A stretch of 64,000 nucleotides of DNA from Nonomuraea wenchangensis (GTDB lineage: Bacteria; Actinomycetota; Actinomycetes; Streptosporangiales; Streptosporangiaceae): assembly GCF_900111685.1 (NCBI RefSeq), contig NZ_FOHX01000007.1, positions 49,986 through 113,985 of the forward strand, written 5' to 3'. Under the pieces are notes generated by a model that saw only the letters and a list, made by a program, of their open reading frames with translations, ran no database searches and was not told where the DNA came from. The first letter of the stretch is position 1; each line of letters starts with the position of its first letter. This document shows, piece by piece, positions 35,142-45,558 of this stretch. The position numbers and the translations under genes are program-made.

Positions 35142-35163
35142 TCACCTGGTGAGATTGTCTCAC
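35142..35163. promoter_or_regulatory. Overlapping palindromes upstream of the monooxygenase
   Basis: TCACC-t-GGTGA (35142-35152) and GTGAGA-ttg-TCTCAC (35149-35163) share four bases. The second looks like a TetR-type operator. They lie 7-28 bp ahead of the start codon, so binding would block transcription or initiation. Confidence 0.55.
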
Positions 35164-35254
35164 GTCCGCGGAAAGAAGCAAGGGCCTGAGCCATCCGGCG
35201 TGCCCGAGCGGCCGAAGTACATGCGTGAGCCGCCTCTCGCCCCGGAAGTGATCA

Positions 35255-36136
35255 ATGGACGACGACCTCCACGCCCTCTCCGGCGCCTACGCCGTGGACG
35301 CGCTGCCGTACGCGGAGTGGGTGCTGTTCGAGGAGCACCTGCGCCGGTGCGCCGGGTGCGGGACGGAGGTGCGGCGGCTGCGCGAGACGGCCGCCCGGCT
35401 GGCCGGGGCCGTGGCGGTGGAACCGCCGGCCGGGCTGCGCACGCGCCTGCTCGCCGCCGCGCACGACCGCCGCTCCTCCCCGCGCGTCGCACCCCCACCG
35501 CTCGGCGACACCCCCGCCGCCCGGTCCCCGGGCCGTCCTGCCCTCAACGGGCGGCGGCGGAAGTGGGGACAGGGATGGGGGAGGGGGCGGCAGCAGCAGG
35601 GGCGGGGGTGGCCGGTCAGGGTGCTGGCGGGGCTGGCCGCCGTGTGTGCGGCAGTCGCCGTCGGGGTCGGCGCGGTGGCGGTGGACGTGCGCCGCGACTC
35701 CGGTGGCCTGGTCGCAGAGAACCGCCGGCTCGCCGAGTCCAACCAGCAACTGGCGGAGGCCAATCAGCGGCTCAGCGGCCTCAATCGGCAGGTCGCCGCG
35801 CTGCTGGCCGCGCCCGATGCTCGCACCCTGCGCCGCCCCGTCGCCTCCGGCGGGACCGCCACCCTCGTGGTGTCCCGGTCGGCGGGCCGCCTGTTGTTCA
35901 CCTCGTCCGGGCTGCCGGCGCTGCCGGAGTCGCGGGGGTACGAGCTGTGGCTGATGGGCCGGGACGGCCCGCGCCCCGCCGGGCTGCTGGGCCGCGCCGA
36001 GGACGGCGTCACCGCTCCCGTCGTGGTGGAGCCGCTGCGCGGCGACGAGCGGGTGGCCCTCACGATCGAGCCGGCGCGCGGCTCACCACGCCCGACCACC
36101 GACCCCATCCTCCTCGCCGACCTCCCCACGACCTGA
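35255..36136 (+). CDS. RskA-type anti-sigma factor
   Basis: Membrane anti-sigma factor of 293 residues. The N-terminal zinc anti-sigma (ZAS) domain has HxxxCxxC in EEHLRRCAGC; then a low-complexity basic linker, one membrane helix (VLAGLAAVCAAVAVGVGAVA), a coiled coil (AENRRLAESNQQLAEANQRL) and the extracytoplasmic RskA domain ending GYELWLMGRDGPRPAG. Unlike the usual sigK-rskA pair, no sigma gene precedes it; the upstream neighbour is a divergent monooxygenase. ATG 35255 follows GGAAG. Confidence 0.93.
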   Translation: MDDDLHALSGAYAVDALPYAEWVLFEEHLRRCAGCGTEVRRLRETAARLAGAVAVEPPAGLRTRLLAAAHDRRSSPRVAPPPLGDTPAARSPGRPALNGRRRKWGQGWGRGRQQQGRGWPVRVLAGLAAVCAAVAVGVGAVAVDVRRDSGGLVAENRRLAESNQQLAEANQRLSGLNRQVAALLAAPDARTLRRPVASGGTATLVVSRSAGRLLFTSSGLPALPESRGYELWLMGRDGPRPAGLLGRAEDGVTAPVVVEPLRGDERVALTIEPARGSPRPTTDPILLADLPTT

Positions 36137-36194
36137 GAAATCCGAAAAAGGAGGATCTGGGCAAAAGATGGTCTTGTGGGAGATAGTGCAGGAC

Positions 36195-38453
36195 ATGCGT
36201 AAATTAGCGGCCCTGATCACGGCCGCCGCCCTGCTGCACGTCCCCGTCGCCGCGACCCCCGCCGTGGCCGCAGCCGCCGCCCCCGGCGCGGCCACCGTCG
36301 TTCCCGTGCAGGTCACCGGCCCGCCGGCCAAACGGTTCAACCTCGTCGTCATGGGCGACGGCTACACCGAGGCCGAGCAGGCGAAGTTCCGTGCCGACGT
36401 GGACCGGCACCTCAACGTCATGTGGTCGATCGAGCCGTTCAAGTCCTACCGGAACTACGTCAACGTCTACCGCATCGACATCGTCTCCGGCGAGTCCGGC
36501 GTGAGCTGCGACCCCGGCCTGGATGCCCCCCGCCGCACCACGCCGCTGAGCATGGGCTTCTGGGGCCGCTGCAACCCGGGCAGCGTGCAGCGCCTCATCA
36601 CCATGGACAACGCCGCCGCCACCCGCTACGCCGACATGGTGACCGGCACGACGTCCGGCAACCGGCAGATCCTCGCCCTGGCCAACAGCGGCACGTACGG
36701 CGGCGCCGGCGGCTCCTACGCCACCGCCTCCGGCAGCAACAGCATGTCGGCCCTGATCAGCCCGCACGAGCTGGGCCACTCGCTGGGCGGCCTGCAGGAC
36801 GAGTACGACTACTACCAGCGCGGCGTCCCCGGCGGCGCCTACACCGGCGGCGAGCCGGGCAGCGCCCACCACACCCTGCTCACCGAGCAGCAGATGCGCG
36901 AGCAGCGCAGGAAGTGGTGGCGCTGGCTGGGCGAGCCGAGCGAGTCCGGAGGCCTGATCGGCCGTCACGAGGGCGGCCTCTACTACACCAGCGGCGTGTG
37001 GCGGCCGAGCGAGCACTCGATGATGAAGACCCTCGGTTACTACTACGACCAGGTCGGCCGCGAGGTCATGACGCAGCGCATCACCGCCAAGACCGCCGTG
37101 ATCCAGGACGCGACGCCCACGGCCGCGCCCGTCGGCGCGGACCGCGTCCTCTGGGTGGAGCCCATGCGCCCGGTCAGCCACTCGCTGACCACGACGTGGA
37201 GCGTGGACGGCCGCGCGCTGCCCGGCGACCGCGACACCCTCGACCTGCGTACCCTCGGCCTCGCGCCGGGCACGCACACGGTCACCGCCACCGTCGCCGA
37301 CCCGACTGGCTTCGTCCGCGACCCGGCGATCAGGGCGGCGCTCACCGGCACCCGCACCTGGACGGTGGACACCGCGCTCACCACCCCGCCCGACGGGGTC
37401 GCGGTCGAGATCGTCTCCTCGACGCCCACGGACCGGCCGGTCGGCCGCACCGACGTCGTGCACGTCGAGACCACCCACCCGGCCGCCGAGGTCCCGCGGA
37501 TCGTGTGGCGGCTCGACGGCGAGCAGGTCGAGCAGGCCGAGGGCGGCAGCGCCATCGACCTCGGCACGCTCGGCCTGACGGCCGGCGCGCACACGCTCAC
37601 CGCCACGGCGGGCGGCCGGACGCTGACCTGGGAGGTCGACGCCGAGCTCCCGGCCACCGCGTACGAGCTGTCGCGCCCCCTGGCCCGCGCCGGCGACACC
37701 TACGTCTACAACGGCCCGTTCACCATGCGCCTGACCGGCGACGACGACCGCGACGGCTACGTGGTCTCGGAGTCGCGGGTGGACGGCGACGGCTGGTTCA
37801 ACTACTTCGGCTGGCCCACCTCCTCCGAGCTGCCGTGGACCTTCTCCGAGCAGGGCACCGTCATCGACTCCCTGGTGTACGGCAAGCTGCCTCGCGGCCG
37901 GCACACCGTCGAGTACCGCTCGATCGACGCGGCCGGCAACATCGGCAAGGCGGGGAGTTTCACCGTCACCACGATCGCCCCGCCGCCCGCCTGCACCCGT
38001 ACGGTCACCGGCGAGCACCGGGGCCCGCTCGTCGTCGCCGACGGCGTCACCTGCCTCGACGAGGCCCGGGTCACCGGACCCGTCACGGTACGGGCGGGCG
38101 CCGCGCTGGTCGCCACCGGCGGCCGGATCACCGGCGCGCTGTCCGCCGCGAACCCGGCCGCCGTCCACCTGCTCGGCACCGGCGTCCAGGGCGCGGTGAC
38201 CGTCTCCGGCGCGAAGGAGCTGGTGATCGTCGGGGCAGACCTGCGAGGGGCCGCGCTGCTCACCGGCAGCACGGCGCCGATCCTGTCCGGGACCACGGTG
38301 AAGGGCGCGCTCGCCTGCTCGGGCAACACCGCCGTCCCCGCCGACCTCGGAGTGCCGAACGAGCTGTCCGGCGCCGGCGCCGGGCAGTGCGCGAAGCTAG
38401 CCCACGGTGTCAAGGGAGGCGCGTACGAGGCGGTCCAGCACCTCGGTGAGTGA
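36195..38453 (+). CDS. Secreted M64-type metallopeptidase with Ig-like and beta-rich C-terminus
   Basis: The signal peptide MRKLAALITAAALLHVPVAA is followed by an IgA-peptidase (M64) catalytic domain with FNLVVMGDGYTEAEQAKF at its start and the zinc site HELGH (about residues 191-195) followed by SLGGLQDEYDYY. Ig-like repeats follow, and the last 110 residues are short hydrophobic beta repeats (for example RVTGPVTVRAGAALVATGG). Start choice between ATG 36168 and 36195 is uncertain. A total of 752 residues is longer than many M64 proteins because of the tail. The 3' end overlaps the convergent kinase-like gene by 57 bp. Confidence 0.9.
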   Translation: MRKLAALITAAALLHVPVAATPAVAAAAAPGAATVVPVQVTGPPAKRFNLVVMGDGYTEAEQAKFRADVDRHLNVMWSIEPFKSYRNYVNVYRIDIVSGESGVSCDPGLDAPRRTTPLSMGFWGRCNPGSVQRLITMDNAAATRYADMVTGTTSGNRQILALANSGTYGGAGGSYATASGSNSMSALISPHELGHSLGGLQDEYDYYQRGVPGGAYTGGEPGSAHHTLLTEQQMREQRRKWWRWLGEPSESGGLIGRHEGGLYYTSGVWRPSEHSMMKTLGYYYDQVGREVMTQRITAKTAVIQDATPTAAPVGADRVLWVEPMRPVSHSLTTTWSVDGRALPGDRDTLDLRTLGLAPGTHTVTATVADPTGFVRDPAIRAALTGTRTWTVDTALTTPPDGVAVEIVSSTPTDRPVGRTDVVHVETTHPAAEVPRIVWRLDGEQVEQAEGGSAIDLGTLGLTAGAHTLTATAGGRTLTWEVDAELPATAYELSRPLARAGDTYVYNGPFTMRLTGDDDRDGYVVSESRVDGDGWFNYFGWPTSSELPWTFSEQGTVIDSLVYGKLPRGRHTVEYRSIDAAGNIGKAGSFTVTTIAPPPACTRTVTGEHRGPLVVADGVTCLDEARVTGPVTVRAGAALVATGGRITGALSAANPAAVHLLGTGVQGAVTVSGAKELVIVGADLRGAALLTGSTAPILSGTTVKGALACSGNTAVPADLGVPNELSGAGAGQCAKLAHGVKGGAYEAVQHLGE

Positions 38454-39404
38454 GGAGTAGGCCGCGTCGCGGAGCCCGGCGTACTCCTCCTCGGGGTACT
38501 GCCGGGGTCCGTTCTCCACCAGCAGGATCAGCGACAGGTAGGCACGGTAGAGGTCGAGCCTGGTCAGCGCGGCGGGCGTGAGCTCCAGCGGCGTCACCTC
38601 GCGGTAGCCGGCCAGCAGCGGATCGTCCTCGCGCAGCTCGCCGAAGATCGTCGGCGTGACGAACTCGGCGAGCGGATCGCCCCAGAACGCCCGCTCGTGG
38701 TCGATGAGCGCCTGGATCCGCGGCGTGCCCCGCAGGTCCAGGAAGACGTTGCCCACCCAGATGTCGAAGTGCACCAGGCGGGGGGTCGTCACCTCGTCGA
38801 GCGCGGGCGCGGCGGCCTCGAACGCCGCCAGGATCTCCCCGGCCGGACGCGGCAGCGGCGTCGGGTAGCGCTCGGTGTCGCCCACCAGCGCCCGCGCCAT
38901 CGCGAGGAACGCCTCCCGCCAGGTCGCGCCGGTGATGCCGGCGTGCGGATAGCCGAACACCTCGCCGGTCACCCCGTTGAGCCTGGCGAGGTGGCGGCCC
39001 AGCTCGCGGCGCAGGTCGTCGCCGCAGCCCGGCGGCAGCGCGTCCTTGCAGGCGTTCCAGGAGACCCCGTCGAGCGCGGCCAGCATGAGGTAGTCGCCGC
39101 CCAGCACCGGATCGTCGAACCCGGCGTGCAGCAGCCCGGCCACCGGCACGCCCGCCGCGGCGGCCAGCCCGATGGCGGCGGCCTCCATGCGCAGCAGGTC
39201 GCGCTCGTAGCTGAGCTGCTCCAGCTCGGGCGGCGGCGCCAGCTTCAGCACCACCTCGCGGCCGTCGTCGAGCGACAGCCGCCACACGGCGTTGGCGAAC
39301 CCGTCGGTCAGCTCGGCGGACGCCGTGACCCCCGCGCCGAGGGCCCGCCGGGCCAGCGCGTCGAGCTCGGCCGCCGATAAGCGGCGTTTGGTCCTGCTGT
39401 CCAC
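38397..39404 (-). CDS. Phosphotransferase (APH/choline kinase-like)
   Basis: Kinase-fold enzyme of 335 residues; catalytic loop LVHFDIWVGNVFLD (HxDxxxxN) and metal motif IDHERAFWGD. Nothing marks it as an antibiotic resistance enzyme. It follows cebR by 11 bp on the same strand, with AGGAG before its GTG start, so it is probably the last gene of the cellobiose operon; it may be a sugar kinase, but this is inference. It overlaps the end of the M64 peptidase gene tail-to-tail. Confidence 0.88.
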   Translation of the reverse strand: MDSRTKRRLSAAELDALARRALGAGVTASAELTDGFANAVWRLSLDDGREVVLKLAPPPELEQLSYERDLLRMEAAAIGLAAAAGVPVAGLLHAGFDDPVLGGDYLMLAALDGVSWNACKDALPPGCGDDLRRELGRHLARLNGVTGEVFGYPHAGITGATWREAFLAMARALVGDTERYPTPLPRPAGEILAAFEAAAPALDEVTTPRLVHFDIWVGNVFLDLRGTPRIQALIDHERAFWGDPLAEFVTPTIFGELREDDPLLAGYREVTPLELTPAALTRLDLYRAYLSLILLVENGPRQYPEEEYAGLRDAAYSSLTEVLDRLVRASLDTVG

Positions 39405-39415
39405 GGGGGCTCCTC

Positions 39416-40394
39416 TCAGGCCGACTCCCGCCGGACGAGGTGGGTGTCGAGGATGACGACGGGTTGCCGCAGCTCCTCGCCGTTGATGCGGGCGACCAGG
39501 AGCCGCGCCATCTGCCGGCCCATGGCCTCCGTCGGCTGGTGGACGGTGGTCAGCGGCGGGTCGGCGTGCAGCGCGGCCTTGGAGTCGTCGAAGCCGATCA
39601 CCGCGACGTCGCGCGGGATGCGGCGGCCCTCCGCCTTGAGCACCCGCATGGCGCCGAGCGCCATCGGGTCGGAGGCGGCGAAGACCGCGTCGAGCTCGGG
39701 ATGGCGCTCCAGCAGCTCGATCATCGCGGCCGAGCCGCTCTGCTCGGAGAAGTCGCCGAAGGCCACGATCTCCGGCAGGCCGGAGGGCAGCAGCGCGTCG
39801 CGGTAGCCGGCCAGACGGTCGACGCCCACGCCCATGTCCTGGGGGCCGGCGATGGCCGCGATCGCGCCGCGGCCGAGGCTCAGCAGGTGTTTGACCGCCT
39901 GCCGGGCCCCGGCCCTGTTGTCCATGTCGACGTAGCTGTAGGGGTCGAGGCCGACGGGGCGGCCGCCGAGAACGGTCGGCACGCCCATCGCCTCCAGCCG
40001 CCCCGGCAGCGGGTCGGCGCCGTGCAGCGACAGGAGCAGCACGCCGTCGACGTGCTGCCCCGTCAGGTAGTGCTCCAGCCGCGCGTGCTCCTCAGGGGTG
40101 CGCGCCATCGCGAGGATGAGCTGCAGCCCGGTCTCCGCCAGCGCCGAGCCGATGCCGCGGATGGTGCCGGCGAAGTAGGGCTCGTCGAAGACCCGGAGCT
40201 GCGACTCCGACACCACCAGCGCCACCGTGTCCGTGCGGCGCGTCACCAGGGCGCGCGCCGCACGGTTGGGCACGTAGCCCAGCTCGCGTATGGCCAGCTC
40301 GACGGCCTCGCGGGCCTTGGCGCTGACATTGGGCGAGCCGTTGATGACTCTCGACACCGTGCCCCGGCCCACACCCGCGCGGGCCGCGACGGCC

Positions 40395-40414
<20 letters not shown>
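39416..40414 (-). CDS. cebR: LacI family repressor, CebR-like
   Basis: Repressor of 332 residues; the N-terminal helix-turn-helix is TLEAVAARAGVGRGTVSRVI and the rest is a periplasmic-binding-type effector domain. It lies inside the cebEFG-bglC operon, overlapping the bglC stop by 20 bp, and two perfect TGGGAGCGCTCCCA boxes, the known CebR operator of Streptomyces, precede the operon. It should therefore repress cellobiose uptake until cellobiose or a related sugar binds. The identity as CebR rests on operator and context. Confidence 0.88.
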
Positions 40415-41800
<1,386 letters not shown>

Positions 41801-41804
<4 letters not shown>

Positions 41805-42631
41805 GCCTTGACCGCACCTTCCATGAGTCCGCCCACGATCTGACGGCCGAATGCGATGAATACAGCGACTAGCGGGATGATGGACAACGCCGTGCCCGCG
41901 AAGATCAACGTGTAGTTCGTGGAGAACCTCGCGTTGAGCGACGTGATCGCGATCTGCACGGTCGGGTTGTCCGGGGTGAGCACGATCAGCGGCCACATGA
42001 AGTCGTTCCACATGAGCATGAACGTGTTGATGCCGAGCACCGCCATGCCCGGCCGCACGGCCGGCAGCACGACGTTCCACCAGATGCGCAGCGTCGCCGC
42101 GCCGTCCACGCGGGCCGCCTCGACGAGCTCCATCGGCACGGCCTGGCGGGTGTACTGCGTCATCAGGAACACACCGAACCCGTTCAGCAGGTACGGCAGG
42201 ATGACCGCCTTGAGGGTGCCCGTCCACTCCAGGCTCACCATGAGCCGGTAGAGCGGCACGACGCCCATCTGCTGCAGCGGCACCGCCATCGTGAGCAGCA
42301 CCAGCACCAGCAGCACGTTGCGGCCCTTGAACTGCAGGTTCGCGAACGAGAAGCCGGCCAGCGTGGAGATGATGACGACCGAGACCGTCACCGTGGCGGC
42401 GACGATGAACGAGTTCGTCAGGCCCAGCAGGAACTTCGCGTCCTCGTTGTTGAGCACCGCGACGATGTTCTCGCCGAGGTTGCCGCCCGGCAGGAGCGGC
42501 GGCGGCATGGACACCGCGTCGGAGTTCGTGCGCGAGGCGATGACCACCATCCAGTACAGCGGGAACGCCGACAGGAACACCGCCAGCCCCAGCATGACCC
42601 GGGTGAAGACGGTCGGAGACCAGTTGGTCAT
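41801..42631 (-). CDS. cebG: Cellobiose ABC permease CebG
   Basis: Carbohydrate ABC permease of the MalG type, 276 residues with six helices. The EAA docking loop reads ELVEAARVDGAATLRIWWNV then VLPAVRPG. GGAGG precedes ATG 42631, which overlaps cebF as ATGA. The matching ATPase is not encoded here; actinomycetes use a shared ATPase (MsiK) for several sugar importers. Confidence 0.93.
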
Positions 42632-43584
42632 TTCGTGCCTCCGATCCTGCGCACGAACAGGAAGTTGATCGCGGCACCGATGAGGATGAGCAGGAACAGC
42701 AGCCAGGCGGCCGCGGCGGCGTAGCCGTAGTCGAACTCGCGGAAGCCCTCCTTCACGATGAACATCGCCACCGTCTGGAACTGACCCTGTGAGCCGCCGT
42801 CGACGTTGCCGCCGTAGAAGGTGGTCGGCTCGGAGAACAGCGTCAGGCCGCCGATCGTGGAGTTCAGCACCACGAAGATCATGGTCGGGCGCAGCATCGG
42901 CAGCGTGATCTGCCAGAACTGGCGGCGGCGGGAGGCGCCGTCGATCGCGGCGGCCTCGTACAGGTCGCGCGGGATCGTCTGCATGCCGGCCAGGAAGATG
43001 ATCGCGTTGTAGCCGGTCCAGCGCCAGTCGACCATGGTCGCGATGGCGATCCAGGACGGGATGCGCTCGGCCCGCCAGTTGAAGGGGTCCACGCCGACCG
43101 AGCCGAGGATCCAGTTGATCAGGCCCCAGTCGCGGGCGAAGAGCTGGGTGAACACGACCGCGACCGCGACCACCGAGGTGACCAGCGGCAGCAGCACGCT
43201 CATCCGGATCGCCAGGCGGAAGCGGAAGCGCTTGTTGAGCGCGTTGGCCAGGAACAGCGCGAGCAGCATCTGCGGCACGGTGGCGAGGAGGAACATGCCG
43301 ACCGTGTTGATCACCGCGCGCCAGAAGGCGTCGTCGCCGAGGAGCGCGGTGTAGTTGCCCAGGCCGATCCACTCCGTGGTGCCGGCCAGGTCGTAGTCGT
43401 AGAGCGAGTAGTAGAGCGTGAAGGCCAACGGGAAGAGCCCGAAGGCGGCGAACAGGAGGAAGTACGGAGACACCAGGGCGTACGGCATGCCCTTGACGTC
43501 GAATCGCGACGCCCAGCGGCGGCCGGGCGGGCGGACACGGCGGTGGTTGCTCCGTGTCGCCCGCGGGAGGGTGTCAAGGCTCAT
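42628..43584 (-). CDS. cebF: Cellobiose ABC permease CebF
   Basis: MalF-type permease of 318 residues with a basic cytoplasmic N-terminus (SNHRRVRPPGRRW) and six helices. The EAA loop is LYEAAAIDGASRRRQFWQIT then LPMLRPTM. It forms a dimer with CebG. AAAGG precedes ATG 43584. A GC-rich hairpin lies between it and cebE and probably lowers its expression relative to the binding protein. Confidence 0.93.
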   Translation of the reverse strand: MSLDTLPRATRSNHRRVRPPGRRWASRFDVKGMPYALVSPYFLLFAAFGLFPLAFTLYYSLYDYDLAGTTEWIGLGNYTALLGDDAFWRAVINTVGMFLLATVPQMLLALFLANALNKRFRFRLAIRMSVLLPLVTSVVAVAVVFTQLFARDWGLINWILGSVGVDPFNWRAERIPSWIAIATMVDWRWTGYNAIIFLAGMQTIPRDLYEAAAIDGASRRRQFWQITLPMLRPTMIFVVLNSTIGGLTLFSEPTTFYGGNVDGGSQGQFQTVAMFIVKEGFREFDYGYAAAAAWLLFLLILIGAAINFLFVRRIGGTK

Positions 43585-43607
43585 AACAGACCTTTCGGCG
43601 GCAGAGT

Positions 43608-43634
43608 GCCCGGCCCGCTCGTGGCGGGCCGGGC
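43608..43634 (-). other. Intercistronic hairpin between cebE and cebF
   Basis: GCCCGGCCCGC and GCGGGCCGGGC, perfect 11-bp arms with a 5-nt loop, lie in the 57-bp gap after the cebE stop. Such hairpins protect the upstream message or cause partial termination, which raises binding-protein levels above permease levels, as in maltose operons. Confidence 0.75.
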
Positions 43635-43641
43635 GGAAGGA

Positions 43642-44982
43642 TCAGCCCGCGGCCTTGACCGCGTCGTCGACCAGCTGCTGCCAGGCCTTGTCGTAGGCCA
43701 CCGACCCGTCGTCCATGCCCTGGACGACCGACTCGATGGCGTTCTTCACCTGCGCGTGCTTCACGCCGAGGAAGACCGGCTGGAGGGAGGAGGCGGACTT
43801 GGCGAAGATCTCACCGATGGGGGCGTCGTTGAAGAACTCGTTCTTCGCGCCCTGGACGGCCGGGTCCTGCTGAGCCTTGGTGTTGCTCGGCATGTTGCCG
43901 AAGTCGGTGAAGATGCTCGCCTCGGTCTGCGCCTGGGTCAGGTAGTCGGCCACCATGGCCGCTTCCTTCGGGTGCTTGGACTGCTTGGGCACGGCCAGCC
44001 AGGAGCCGCCCCAGTTGCCGCCGCCGCCGGGCACCGAGGCCACGTCCCACTTGCCCTTGCCGCCGTCGCCGGCGTTGTCGCTGACCACGCCGAGCATCCA
44101 GGACGGGCAGCCGACCGTGGCGAAGGCGCCCTTCTGGGTGCCCGCGGCCCATTCCTCGGTGAAGTTGCGCAGCTTGGCGGTCAGGCCCTGCTGGCTCATC
44201 TTCGAGGCGAAGTCGAAGGCGTTCTTGACCGCCGGGTTCTTGTCGACGATCAGGTTGTTCTGCTGGTCGAAGTAGGTGACGTTGCCGTTCTTGGCGGCCT
44301 CCTGGTACAGGTACACCTGGTACAGGGTGTTGGTGCCGTCAGCCCACTTGGTGTCCTTGACCTTGCCCTGGAACTGCTGGCCGACCTTCATGAAGTCGTC
44401 CCACGTCGGCCACAGGGCGCTCACCTTGTCGCGCTCGCTCGGCAGGCCGGCCTGCTTGAACAGGTCCGCGCGGTAGCAGAGGCTCATGCCGCCGATGTCG
44501 GTGCCGAGGCCGAAGAGCTTGCCGTCGGCGCTGACACCGTTCTCCCACTTCCAGGCGGGGAAGTCGGCCTTGCGGGACTCCAGGCCGAACTCCTTCAGAT
44601 CGGCCCACCACTCGGGGTGCGCCTTGGCAAGGCCCATGCCGCCCTCGTCGATGCCGACCACGTCGCCCGCGCCCGTGCCGGAGGTGAGCCACTGGATCAT
44701 CTGCGGCCAGTACTGCTGCTCGAACTGGTCCGTCAGGTGCTCTTCCTTGATCTGGATGTCCTTGTGCTCGGCGTTCCACTTCTCGATGGCGTTCTTGTAG
44801 CCGAAGTTGGTGCCGCCGCCGAAGGTCTGAACCCGGATCGTGACCGGCTCGGCCGCTCCGGACGAGGCGGGAGCGCTGGACTGCGAAGTGCCGCCGCCGG
44901 AGCTACAGGACGCGACGGTCAGCGCCGCCGCGGCCAGCACCGAGGCCGCGACCAGACCGCCGCGACGCTTGCTGATCATCAT
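43642..44982 (-). CDS. cebE: Cellobiose-binding lipoprotein CebE
   Basis: Extracellular solute-binding protein of 446 residues. The signal ends in the lipobox TVASC, followed by a Ser/Gly-rich linker; the mature part has the sugar-binding family 1 fold (VTIRVQTFGGG, then FVKVGQQF-type motifs such as WDDFMKVGQQF). The start is ATG at 44982 with AAGGGG; an ATG also follows directly. Its promoter region has two perfect CebR boxes. Cellobiose or cello-oligosaccharides are the expected ligands by context. Confidence 0.92.
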   Translation of the reverse strand: MMISKRRGGLVAASVLAAAALTVASCSSGGGTSQSSAPASSGAAEPVTIRVQTFGGGTNFGYKNAIEKWNAEHKDIQIKEEHLTDQFEQQYWPQMIQWLTSGTGAGDVVGIDEGGMGLAKAHPEWWADLKEFGLESRKADFPAWKWENGVSADGKLFGLGTDIGGMSLCYRADLFKQAGLPSERDKVSALWPTWDDFMKVGQQFQGKVKDTKWADGTNTLYQVYLYQEAAKNGNVTYFDQQNNLIVDKNPAVKNAFDFASKMSQQGLTAKLRNFTEEWAAGTQKGAFATVGCPSWMLGVVSDNAGDGGKGKWDVASVPGGGGNWGGSWLAVPKQSKHPKEAAMVADYLTQAQTEASIFTDFGNMPSNTKAQQDPAVQGAKNEFFNDAPIGEIFAKSASSLQPVFLGVKHAQVKNAIESVVQGMDDGSVAYDKAWQQLVDDAVKAAG

Positions 44983-45052
44983 GGTGGACCCCTTCTCGGG
45001 TGAATGTTGGGGGAGTGCACCGCGGCACACGCTCCGCCGCGGTGGGAGTCTT

Positions 45053-45066
45053 TGGGAGCGCTCCCA
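45053..45066. promoter_or_regulatory. CebR box 1
   Basis: TGGGAGCGCTCCCA, a perfect 14-bp palindrome identical to the operator established for CebR in Streptomyces. It lies about 70 bp before the cebE start. Confidence 0.92.
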
Positions 45067-45182
45067 CAAAGGGTGCACTTGCCCGCTGTTCACGTCAATC
45101 CACCGAAACGCAAACGTTACCGATGGGGTGATTTGTAACCGTGAAAGAGGATTTAAGGGGATGAAGCGCGCAAAGGGAGGAT

Positions 45183-45196
45183 TGGGAGCGCTCCCA
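45183..45196. promoter_or_regulatory. CebR box 2
   Basis: A second identical TGGGAGCGCTCCCA, 130 bp upstream of box 1. The pair could support looping by a CebR tetramer or control of a second promoter. Confidence 0.9.
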
Positions 45197-45470
45197 TCAC
45201 ATCAGACACGTTATGTGTCGGATGAAGGGCATGTCGCCCGTACCCAGGGGGCTTGCCGCTGGTCATCGCTCCCAGTCAGCGGCGGCGCGAGGCTTCCAAC
45301 TGGGTCTCAAAGAAGATCCAAGTGAGCTGCAGCCACATGATGGTGGACTCGGACACCCGACCCCCGGAGGAGGTGATCGATACCGTTGCGCCCGGATGAG
45401 CGGGTGCGGTGACGCCGCTCGGGGTCCTGAGAGCGGGCCGTGACCGCGGCCGCTTGAAACCGCTCACACG
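45197..45470. other. Intergenic stretch without recognisable gene
   Basis: Between the distal CebR box and the terminator of the DUF2157 gene, about 270 bp show no supported gene. Short open frames here lack ribosome sites and known motifs. No repeats or clear RNA were found. Confidence 0.5.
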
Positions 45471-45509
45471 GGAACGCCCGGCCGGCCGGATCGGAAAGCC
45501 GGGCGTTCC
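45471..45509. terminator. Hairpin terminator after the DUF2157 gene
   Basis: GGAACGCCCGGC and GCCGGGCGTTCC, perfect 12-bp arms around a 15-nt loop, 50 bp past the stop of the minus-strand gene at 45559. Confidence 0.78.
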
Positions 45510-45558
45510 GCGCGGGCGCCCACGGGGACCGGCTATGGGTGGCGGCCACGGGCAGCGT

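Noticed and set aside
35192..35215. GCCCGAGCGGCCGAAG, like a tRNA D-arm
   Set aside because: No T-arm or matching acceptor stem is found downstream before the anti-sigma gene start.
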